From: Terriglobia bacterium
GTDB lineage: Bacteria; Acidobacteriota; Vicinamibacteria; Vicinamibacterales; CAVVIG01
DNA length: 62,951 nucleotides
Reading direction: 5' to 3'
NCBI GenBank assembly: GCA_020073005.1
Contig: JAIQFX010000017.1
Location: 1 to 62,951 of the forward strand
Shown here: positions 42,618 to 49,760 of the stretch, piece by piece
Numbering within the stretch: position 1 is the first letter of the stretch
Layout: each line of letters begins with the position of its first letter
Notes under the pieces: generated by a model
Database searches by the model: none
Told to the model about the DNA's origin: nothing
The model's input: only the letters and a program-made list of their open reading frames with translations
Program-made: the position numbers and the translations under genes

Positions 42618-42640
42618 TTGGCTGGGAGGCAGGGATTCGA
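42618..42640. repeat. tRNA-Gln 3' end (23-bp direct repeat, proximal copy)
   Basis: This copy lies inside the functional tRNA gene (3' acceptor arm, CCA and T loop). Between the two copies lie 87 bases that include two related GC-rich stretches of the kind gcgagcgtgagcgag and gcgaacgcgagtgagcga. Confidence 0.8.
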
Positions 42641-42692
42641 ACCCCGATACCGTGGTCCAGAGCCACGTGTCCTACCGTTGGACGACCTCCCA
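42619..42692 (-). tRNA. tRNA-Gln (anticodon CTG), 3' CCA encoded
   Basis: Read on the minus strand. The acceptor stem TGGGAGG pairs with CCTCCCA, with U1-A72 as is usual for glutamine tRNAs, followed by discriminator G and an encoded CCA. The D stem is GTCC/GGAC with loop AACGGTA. The anticodon stem CGTGG/CCACG encloses the loop CTCTGGA, giving anticodon CTG. The T arm has TTCGAAT. All arms fold without mismatches except one G-T pair in the T stem. Length 74 with CCA. Confidence 0.95.
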
Positions 42693-42752
42693 GTATCGGC
42701 TTGACCCGAGCGCAGTCAAGGGTGCGCGCCGCGCCGCCTGGCGGAAACTCCA

Positions 42753-42781
42753 ATTATATCGGACACGCAGGCGGGTCCGAA
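42753..42781 (-). promoter_or_regulatory. Candidate promoter of tRNA-Gln
   Basis: On the minus strand a perfect TATAAT occupies 42758-42753. A TTCGGA hexamer at 42781-42776 lies 17 bases upstream and is only a partial -35 match. Initiation near 42746 would leave a leader of about 54 bases before the tRNA, which would be removed by RNase P. Confidence 0.45.
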
Positions 42782-42792
42782 AGGGGGCGCCC

Positions 42793-43551
42793 CTACTTCG
42801 TCGCGTTGGCCACCATGGCGCGGAGTCCGGCGAGATGGTCGAAGCGCGAGTGGAACGGCGGCGTGTTCAGCTGGTAGCCGAGCTCGCTGAAATGATCGGC
42901 CGCCCACGTCGGCCCCATGAATCGCCCCCACGTCGCCGACGTCACGCTCACGACGCCGTCGTTGGGACGATCGGCGGCCGTCGGGGCGACGAATTCGATG
43001 TAATCGACCGCCGGCTTGAGAACCAGCGACTCGACGCCGACGCCGGCGTACGAGAAATACTTCACGCCAGGCGCATCGGGGTGCGTCGCGTTGAACTTCA
43101 CCGCCGATCCGGTGGTCAGCTCGCCGAGCGCCTCGAGGCGGATCTTCAGTTCGTCCAACGCGTGCGTCAGCATCTGATACGCGAACGCGCGCACGGCATG
43201 CCCGCCCGGATCCTTGCTGACGAGCAGATCGGCGATCGGACTGCCGCGATGCGGCGTCGAGATCGTCGACAGCGACTTGATCCGGCCGGACGAGCGGAGG
43301 CCGCGCAGGTCGCTGCTCAGCAGGCAGCGCGTGTCCAGGCCGCCCATGCTGTGCGCGATGACGTGGATGTCCCCCGCCGGAAACGCCTTGTCGATTTTCT
43401 CCGCCAGCACCGCCGCGCGGTTCGCGATCGTCTCCGTCGGCGGCACGACCGGAAAGATCGCGCCCGGAAACGCGGCGGCCGCGCCGCGGAAGTACTCCAG
43501 CCCCGCGAGATGATTCGGCACGAGGACGCCGGATGCGAAGACGAGGTTCAT
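42793..43551 (-). CDS. Alpha/beta-hydrolase, triacylglycerol lipase-like
   Basis: 252 residues with AAGGAG just upstream. No signal peptide is obvious, although residues 1-12 are hydrophobic. The nucleophile elbow is IHVIAHSMGGLDTR with Ser68 (AHSMG in place of GHSQG), followed by ISTPHRGSPIADLL, the second hallmark of family I lipases and related depolymerases. The Asp and His of the triad are probably in PNDGVVSV and WAADHFSEL. Lacks the disulphide and calcium-site features of secreted Pseudomonas lipases. A hairpin separates it from the upstream TPR gene. Confidence 0.8.
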   Translation of the reverse strand: MNLVFASGVLVPNHLAGLEYFRGAAAAFPGAIFPVVPPTETIANRAAVLAEKIDKAFPAGDIHVIAHSMGGLDTRCLLSSDLRGLRSSGRIKSLSTISTPHRGSPIADLLVSKDPGGHAVRAFAYQMLTHALDELKIRLEALGELTTGSAVKFNATHPDAPGVKYFSYAGVGVESLVLKPAVDYIEFVAPTAADRPNDGVVSVTSATWGRFMGPTWAADHFSELGYQLNTPPFHSRFDHLAGLRAMVANATK

Positions 43552-43571
43552 GGCGGACTCCTTCGACGGAA

Positions 43572-43613
43572 GGGGACGGGTCTCGGCGCCGCTTGTCTGG
43601 GAGACCCGTCCCC
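43572..43613. terminator. Long perfect inverted repeat (13-bp arms) between TPR gene and lipase
   Basis: GGGGACGGGTCTC (43572-43584) and GAGACCCGTCCCC (43601-43613) with a 16-base loop. It begins one base after the TPR stop on the minus strand, so it probably forms a strong hairpin at that transcript's end. There is no U tract; a dispersed intergenic palindrome is an equally good reading. Confidence 0.45.
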
Positions 43614-43614
43614 G

Positions 43615-44865
43615 TTACCTGTGCACGTGAAAATCGCTGTACCGCGGATTGATCTCGTTCACGCGCGCAAGCAGCCGCTGCGCGTCTTCTGACTGCCCCG
43701 CGTCGCGCGCGATCGTCGCGGCGTGAAAGTACACATGCGCGTCGGCCATTCCCGACGCGAGCGCGCGCTTCTCGGTCTCCATCGCCTCGGCGATCTCGCC
43801 GTGACGATACAGCGCCCACGCCAGCGTGTCGACCGCCGGGTACCCGTGGCGCAGCTCGAGATCCTTGCGCGCCCACTTGACGGCCTCTGCGCCGTCGATG
43901 CGGACATCCGAATAGAACGCGGCGAGGTGATGGAAGAACTGGACCTCGCCCCGGCCTGTCGACTCGAGATACCCGGCCAGCGCGCGATCGTGCCATTGCT
44001 TCGCCTCGCGCGGCTTGCGCGCAACCATGGAGAGATCACCGAGCTGCTGATACAGATCCGGCCGCGGCGCGCGCGCGATCGCCTGCTCGTAGAGCGCGAT
44101 CGCCTCGTCGAACTCCCGCTCCGCGCCCAGCAACTCCGCCGTGTACTCGTCGACGAGCCAGTAGCCGGAGTACGCGCGGCCCGCCAGGCGATAGTGGCTC
44201 GCGGCCTCGTCGTAGCGCCCGCGGCTGAACTGCGTCCACCCGCGCTGCACTTCGACCCACGCGTACGCGCGCATGTCCTTCGCGGTCAGATCGTCTTCGG
44301 CCTGCGCGTAGAGCCGATCGCCGCCATCGGTGTCGCCGCGTGCCGCGGTCAGGAACGCGAGCCGCGCGAGCGCGCTCCACATCGACGACGTCGGCGCGCG
44401 GCGAACCACCGCCTCGTACCGCTCGCGCGCGTCGTCGTACAACCCGTCCTGCAGATCGACGTCGGCGCGCATCAGCTCGGCGTCCGCATCGCCAGCGGGA
44501 ATCGGCGCGAGATCGCGACGCGTCGCGGCGAGCCGGTGGACGCGGAAGTCGAGCGCCGCGTTCAACAACGCGAGATCGATGTCAGGACGTTTGTCCGCGA
44601 GCGCTCGGGCCACGGCGCCACTGGTTTCGCTGAAATCGCCGGGACGGTTGGTCAGGGTGGCGCGCTGATAGAGGCGGAACGCGCGGCGCGTCGACGCCTC
44701 GGGCGTCGATCCCTCCGGCATCGAGGCGATCTCCACGGCCAGCCGCTTCAACTCGCGATCGAAATCCGTCGTCCGCGCCCAGAGGCGCGGCGCGACCCAG
44801 ATCGCGGCGACGATCGTGGCGAGGCCCGCGATCAGCGCGGCGCGGGCGTATACGAGTCGGGCCAC
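43615..44865 (-). CDS. Membrane-anchored TPR-repeat protein
   Basis: 416 residues if started at the GTG at 44865, which overlaps the upstream DUF4331 gene by 34 bases. An N-terminal helix (AALIAGLATIVAAIWVAPRLW) anchors it. At least six tetratricopeptide-like units follow, for example ADVDLQDGLYDDARERYEAVV, AWVEVQRGWTQFSRGRYDEA, AIALYEQAIARAPRPDLYQQ and ATIARDAGQSEDAQRLLARV. TPR proteins serve as scaffolds; no catalytic motif is present. Tight coupling with the DUF4331 gene suggests they work together. Confidence 0.8.
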   Translation of the reverse strand: MARLVYARAALIAGLATIVAAIWVAPRLWARTTDFDRELKRLAVEIASMPEGSTPEASTRRAFRLYQRATLTNRPGDFSETSGAVARALADKRPDIDLALLNAALDFRVHRLAATRRDLAPIPAGDADAELMRADVDLQDGLYDDARERYEAVVRRAPTSSMWSALARLAFLTAARGDTDGGDRLYAQAEDDLTAKDMRAYAWVEVQRGWTQFSRGRYDEAASHYRLAGRAYSGYWLVDEYTAELLGAEREFDEAIALYEQAIARAPRPDLYQQLGDLSMVARKPREAKQWHDRALAGYLESTGRGEVQFFHHLAAFYSDVRIDGAEAVKWARKDLELRHGYPAVDTLAWALYRHGEIAEAMETEKRALASGMADAHVYFHAATIARDAGQSEDAQRLLARVNEINPRYSDFHVHR

Positions 44866-46706
44866 GGGTCGGCCAGGTAGGGGAAGGTCGGGAGGAATTC
44901 CTTGTCGTTGACCAGCGGGTTCGGCGGCACCTTCGGTTCGAACGGCAGCGTGTCGAGCGCGGCCTGATTCTGGAGCGTCTCGATGTTGTACGGCGTGCCT
45001 TTGAAGTCCGCGCTCATGTCCAGGAAGATTGACAGGAAGCGCGTCGCGACCTGATCCTCGAGCCGCCGTCCGAACGGCCACGTGCCGGTCGTGTCCATGT
45101 CGATCGCGCACACGTTCGGCACGAACACCTCGTACGCGTGCCGGACCGGGATGTCGCTCCGGCCCTTGTTCCAGCTGTCATCGGGCATCGTCATCGGCTG
45201 GAAGAGCATCTTCTGCACTTTCAGGAACGCCGCGCCGATCTGACTCGCGTCGTACGTGCGCCACACGGACACCGGCGAGTTCTCGTGATCGAACGACGTC
45301 TTCAGGCCGAGCGCGCTGACCGACGGCGCGAAGCCCCACCCGAGATGCGCGAGCCGCAGGATGAAATGCGGCGCGAGCCAGAAATTGTTGGCGCCGACCT
45401 GACGCGCGTCCTCGCGCTCGTTCAGTCCGGCGTCAGCGAACGGCTGGCCGTCGGTGTCGACGAGCTTGTAGTTGCGCAGCTCGTCCGCCATCGACGCGCG
45501 CTCGAGCTCCGCGTGCTGGCCCGGCCGCGTCTCGTGCAGCAGCGCCAGTCCAACGCCGACGCTGACCATGACTACGCCGGCGACGACCTGAACTGGCCGG
45601 CGCGAGAGGAACGGCGCGCTGTGTCGTGGCCGCGTCGCGCCGTACAGCACCCAGAGGATGCCGACGGCGATCGCCGCGCCGCCGATGTACCGGGCATTCT
45701 CGGCCAGCGCACTCAGCGGCAGCATCGCGCCATCGTCGGGAATCGTCTTGATCTTGCCGGACGCCTTCAGCACCCAGCTCTCGCCCCACGCGTTCACGAT
45801 GCGATCGTTCTCCGGTGTCTTCGTGATGAAGTTGAGCGGCAGCTCGAGAATGATCGCGTTGACGTTCTTGCCGGCCTGCGCGTCGCGGCCGCTGTAGACG
45901 AAACGGTAGTTGCCGTTCTCGTCCTTCTTGAACTTGTTGCCGCTCCAGCCGAGCGGTCCCTGCGGCAGATCCTTCTTGACGCCCCGGCCGTGCAGCGGGT
46001 TCGCCGGATCGAAGTTGAACAGCGTGTTGCCGTCGAGCTCGAGAAGCGTCTTGGGAATCTTCAGCTCGCGCGTGTCCGCCATCGCCTGCGGGACTTTGTA
46101 GAACTGCGGCGCGTAGTTGATCGAGCGAAAGAATCCCGGCAGGTCGTTGAAGAACGCGTCGTCTCGTCCGCCGACGAAGACGTTGATCGTGGAGCCGTCC
46201 GCCGCCTTGACCTTCGTGGCGGTGTTGGCGTCGATCGTCTGCGAGATCGGGCCGCCGGGAAAATCGATGAAGTCGATCTTCACGCGGGTGTTCTGATCGA
46301 AGCGGACGCGAACCTCGGCCGGCTTCAGCCGCAGGTACTTGTCCTTCAGCGCGTCGAAGTACTTCAGCAGCGCGTTCAGGCTGTGGTCTTCGCCCATCGG
46401 CGCGACGACCCGCGGGTTGGGCGCGAAGAGGACGCGGTACAGCAGGTCGGGATCGAACTCGCCGGCCTTGGGCACGGCCGCGAACGTCAGCGCGACGACG
46501 ACGCGCTCGACGCCGCCGCTGTGATCGGTGCTGGGAAAACCGAACAGATCGTACAGGTCCGCGCCGTTCTGCGGGACGTCCCAGAAGATCGAATTGACCG
46601 CGTTCGGATCGTTGTGATCGGCCGGGCGCGACACGCTCGGTGTCAGCACGCCGGCGGCCACGACGAGAAGCACGAGGGCCAAGCGTGTCATCCGCATGCG
46701 CCGCAT
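44832..46706 (-). CDS. DUF4331-like exported protein with two internal transmembrane helices
   Basis: 624 residues. ATGs at 46706, 46697 and 46691 are all possible starts before the signal peptide (LALVLLVVAAGVLTPSVS). The N-terminal signature SRPADHNDPNAVNSIFWDVP and LYDLFGFPSTDHSGGVERVV is that of DUF4331. It runs to about residue 330 (FITKTPENDRIVNAWGESW). Two helices follow (YIGGAAIAVGILWVLYG; VVAGVVMVSVGVGLALL). A second soluble part of about 220 residues ends with NDKEFLPTFPYLADPWPDS, which again looks like the end of a DUF4331 domain. The helices thus seem to split or follow the domain in an unusual way. Function unknown. Confidence 0.8.
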   Translation of the reverse strand: MRRMRMTRLALVLLVVAAGVLTPSVSRPADHNDPNAVNSIFWDVPQNGADLYDLFGFPSTDHSGGVERVVVALTFAAVPKAGEFDPDLLYRVLFAPNPRVVAPMGEDHSLNALLKYFDALKDKYLRLKPAEVRVRFDQNTRVKIDFIDFPGGPISQTIDANTATKVKAADGSTINVFVGGRDDAFFNDLPGFFRSINYAPQFYKVPQAMADTRELKIPKTLLELDGNTLFNFDPANPLHGRGVKKDLPQGPLGWSGNKFKKDENGNYRFVYSGRDAQAGKNVNAIILELPLNFITKTPENDRIVNAWGESWVLKASGKIKTIPDDGAMLPLSALAENARYIGGAAIAVGILWVLYGATRPRHSAPFLSRRPVQVVAGVVMVSVGVGLALLHETRPGQHAELERASMADELRNYKLVDTDGQPFADAGLNEREDARQVGANNFWLAPHFILRLAHLGWGFAPSVSALGLKTSFDHENSPVSVWRTYDASQIGAAFLKVQKMLFQPMTMPDDSWNKGRSDIPVRHAYEVFVPNVCAIDMDTTGTWPFGRRLEDQVATRFLSIFLDMSADFKGTPYNIETLQNQAALDTLPFEPKVPPNPLVNDKEFLPTFPYLADPWPDSYTPAPR

Positions 46707-46848
46707 TATCGAGAGGGGCTCCAGGGGGTGTCAAGGAACGAACACGAAGACTGCGCAAGGCAGTTCGCCGGTTGCCTGCACCGGCCAACCGATTGGCCCG
46801 TCATCTTTCTTCTTGCGTCGGCCGCGAAGGACTGGCACCTTGCCCATC

Positions 46849-47952
46849 ATGAAACGCCGTTATTTCACAGCCGCCGCGCTGCTGATTCTGCTGTCCGGCG
46901 CAGCCCGCGCGCGCGCGCAAGGACCCACGATCGATCCCGCATTCATCGGCGACTGTCACGTCACCGTGCAAGTCGCCGCCGCCGGCGCGGCGGGAAGGAT
47001 CGACGTCAGCCTGAACAGGCATCTGTTGACGCGACAGGGCCTCGACGCGAACCGGCGGTCGATCGTCGTGGTCCTGAATGGACCGCTGCAGGACGGCGAC
47101 ATCGTGAGCGTGCGACTCGCCGCGGGCGCGTCGGCGAGCGCGGCGGCGATGCCGCGGCCCACCGCCACGGCACCGGAGTGCGAAGGGCCGCAGCGGCCGA
47201 CCTTCGACGATCGCGCGGCATTCGAAGCGAGCGCGTACTACGGCCGCTCCTTCGACAACTTCGCGCCTGATTCGATCGGCGCGTACATCAACTCCAGTCA
47301 GCTTGGCGACATCAAGTCGCGCTACATCGCGGGCACCGACGTGCAGTACCGTCTCCTCGGCAAGCCCACGTCTGACGTGCAACTCTGGCTGTCGGCGGAG
47401 ACGCTTCACGGCGTGCGCTCGGCTGATGTCGACTGCACCAATAGAAAGGACGGCATCTGCAGCGGCAAGACGACCGATCAGTACCTCGCGGTGCTGGCGG
47501 GAGCGACGAGCCTTGAAGCCTTCTTCGATCCGCGCCTCGAGCTCTTCACGCTGCAGCGGTCGTCGGACTTCCCCGTCAAGGGCTATCTCACCGCGAGGTT
47601 CGGCTTTGTCGACGTCGAGGGCGCGCCGAAGGTGTCGCGCGACGATCACGTCGGAGGCGGCCTCCTCGCGCCGACGGGGCCTTTCTCGGGCAGCAGCGCG
47701 GAAATCGGTTTCGGGCGGACCGCGTTGTTCGACAGCAGTCCGGGCTGGCATCGCATGAAGATCGACGCGACGCTCATGTTCGACCTGATGCCGGGGCTCG
47801 CCGATCGCGTGAACGTCTTCAAGCGCATGGGCGGCGCGACGCGAGGGTTCGTCGAAATCTACATCGACCGGAATCCGGGCGGATCGGCGCCCGACAGCGT
47901 GCAGACGTTTGTCGGCGTCTCGTTCGATTTCCGATCGGCCTTCGGGAAGTAA
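46849..47952 (+). CDS. Exported protein, probable outer-membrane beta-barrel
   Basis: 367 residues. The ATG at 46849 opens into a signal peptide (RYFTAAALLILLSGAARARAQ). A small N-terminal domain of about 100 residues (CHVTVQVAAAGAAGRIDVSLN, VVVLNGPLQDGDIVSVRLAAG) is followed by about 240 residues of alternating polar and hydrophobic strands (YYGRSFDNFAPDSIG, SRYIAGTDVQYRLLG, VQLWLSAETLHG, KGYLTARFGFVDVEG) ending in FVGVSFDFRSAFGK. This looks like a barrel. I recognise no family. It is first in a three-gene run with the phospholipase (12-bp gap) and the alpha-dioxygenase, and could carry their product or substrate across the outer membrane. Confidence 0.6.
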   Translation: MKRRYFTAAALLILLSGAARARAQGPTIDPAFIGDCHVTVQVAAAGAAGRIDVSLNRHLLTRQGLDANRRSIVVVLNGPLQDGDIVSVRLAAGASASAAAMPRPTATAPECEGPQRPTFDDRAAFEASAYYGRSFDNFAPDSIGAYINSSQLGDIKSRYIAGTDVQYRLLGKPTSDVQLWLSAETLHGVRSADVDCTNRKDGICSGKTTDQYLAVLAGATSLEAFFDPRLELFTLQRSSDFPVKGYLTARFGFVDVEGAPKVSRDDHVGGGLLAPTGPFSGSSAEIGFGRTALFDSSPGWHRMKIDATLMFDLMPGLADRVNVFKRMGGATRGFVEIYIDRNPGGSAPDSVQTFVGVSFDFRSAFGK

Positions 47953-47964
47953 GGGAGCAGGACC

Positions 47965-49755
47965 ATGCGATCGCTGCTGCTCTCCTCGTTGATCGTCGCG
48001 ACCGCCGCGCTGACCGTGGCCGGCGCGCCGCCGCCGCCGTGCGCCAACTGTCTGAACGCGAGAGTCTGGCCGGTCGATCCGGAAGACTTCAGGAAAACCG
48101 GCGACCCGCAATTTCCGGAGACCGCGCGTCTCGCCGAGATGACGAACCGCGTGGATCTCGGCATCGCGTTCTCGGGCGGCGGCACGCGGTCGGCGTCCGC
48201 GACGCTCGGCCAGTTGCGAGGACTCAGGCACCTCGGGTGGCTCGATCGCGTCCGCTACATTGCGGCCGTGTCGGGCGGATCGTGGGCGGCGTTGCCGTAC
48301 ACGTATTGGAAGGGCAGAGACGACGACCTCCTCGGCGTGTACGAGGAACCAGCGCAACTGGACCACGACAAAGTCCTGCTGACGCCGAACGGCACGCTCG
48401 CGAAGATCATCTCGGAATCGTCAATCGCTGGACCGGGACTGCGCGAAGCCGCCGGGGAGTTTCGAACGTTTGCGCTGCCGGAGAACGCCAACGCGTACAT
48501 CGACAAGGCGCTCAGCGCGCTCGACAAGAGCCGGCGTGAAGCGGGCCGGGCCAACAAGACGTACTCCCGGCTCCTCCAGGACAAGTTCATCACGCCGCTC
48601 GTCGGCAGCCAGTCCGGGCTGCGCGTCGGATGGGAGGAGCGATCGGTCGATCAGATCTCGACGGACAATCCGAGGACGCTGGGCGCGCACGAATTCATCA
48701 AGGTGCCCGACGGCCGGCCGTTCTTCATCGCCGGCGCGACGCTCGTGCCGCCGCATCCCGCGTTCTACTATCCGCCGCTCGCGCCGGTCGAGTACACGCC
48801 GCTCTACAGCGGCATCCGGCAGCAGTTCGGGGCGATCGGCGGCGCGTACATCGCGACGTGGGCGTACGACAGCGTCGACGTCTCGCCGGGCGAGGGCGGT
48901 CTGGTCCGCGTCCGTCCGGCGGCCGACGGCCGGACGTTCACGCCGGCCGACATCATCAGCAGCACCGGCGCCGCGCCGCAACTGACGCTGCTGCTCGGCG
49001 CGCGCGGCAAGGGCATGCTCAACAAGATCTTCGGGACGGCGTCCGGCTACTTCCCCGCCTACCATCCGATCGCGGTGCGCGCCACGGGTCCGGCGCTCGA
49101 CGCGGAAATCCCGCACGGCGACGGCGGCTTCATGGACTACTTCGGCATCATGCCGCTGCTCGCGCGCCACGTCCGCAACATCATCGTGTTCATCAATTCG
49201 AACAACGACTTCGATCAGAACGACGATCTCCATTCGCTGTTCTTCGAGGGCGCCAGGAACGACAGCGGCGACAAGTCGATGAATATCGTCTTCACGCCTG
49301 CGCGGTACCACGAGCTGATGACCAACCTGGCGCAGCGCCGGACCTCCGGCGCGCCGCCGGTCTATTGCGGCACCAACTGGGAAGTGGCGGCGAACGAGGC
49401 GTACAACATCCGCACGTACGGAGACCTCAACATCTGCTGGGTGTACAACCGGCCGACCGGGCAATGGAACGACACGTTGAAGGCGCCGATCAAGCAGATC
49501 ATGAGCGGCGACACGAAGACGCAGACCGATCTGGAGAAGAAAGCGGGCAGCTTCGCTGATTTTCCGTGGTACAAGACGTTCGAGCAGAAGCCGCCGTATG
49601 TCATCGAACTGTCGGTCGCGCAGGTGAATCTGTTGTCGAACCTGACCGCCTGGACCGTCGCCAACAAGGACAGCGCCGCGGCGCTGATGAACGCGCTCGG
49701 CCGCGCGTTCGGCGGCCGGCCGCCGGCCGTGCCGGCCGACGGAACACCCGACTAA
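47965..49755 (+). CDS. Secreted patatin/cPLA2-like phospholipase
   Basis: 596 residues with a signal peptide (LLLSSLIVATAALTVAGA). The acyl-hydrolase dyad is visible: oxyanion-hole loop AFSGGGTRSASATLG (residues 68-82), nucleophile Ser103 in IAAVSGGSWAALPY, and aspartate 386 in EIPHGDGGFMDYFG. The Ser/Asp spacing (about 280 residues) and the SGGSW elbow resemble cytosolic phospholipase A2 of eukaryotes more than the compact bacterial patatins. It would release fatty acids from phospholipids in the periplasm or outside. It lies 12 bases after a predicted barrel gene and 5 bases before a gene for an alpha-dioxygenase-like enzyme that uses free fatty acids. Confidence 0.85.
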   Translation: MRSLLLSSLIVATAALTVAGAPPPPCANCLNARVWPVDPEDFRKTGDPQFPETARLAEMTNRVDLGIAFSGGGTRSASATLGQLRGLRHLGWLDRVRYIAAVSGGSWAALPYTYWKGRDDDLLGVYEEPAQLDHDKVLLTPNGTLAKIISESSIAGPGLREAAGEFRTFALPENANAYIDKALSALDKSRREAGRANKTYSRLLQDKFITPLVGSQSGLRVGWEERSVDQISTDNPRTLGAHEFIKVPDGRPFFIAGATLVPPHPAFYYPPLAPVEYTPLYSGIRQQFGAIGGAYIATWAYDSVDVSPGEGGLVRVRPAADGRTFTPADIISSTGAAPQLTLLLGARGKGMLNKIFGTASGYFPAYHPIAVRATGPALDAEIPHGDGGFMDYFGIMPLLARHVRNIIVFINSNNDFDQNDDLHSLFFEGARNDSGDKSMNIVFTPARYHELMTNLAQRRTSGAPPVYCGTNWEVAANEAYNIRTYGDLNICWVYNRPTGQWNDTLKAPIKQIMSGDTKTQTDLEKKAGSFADFPWYKTFEQKPPYVIELSVAQVNLLSNLTAWTVANKDSAAALMNALGRAFGGRPPAVPADGTPD

Positions 49756-49760
49756 TAACG

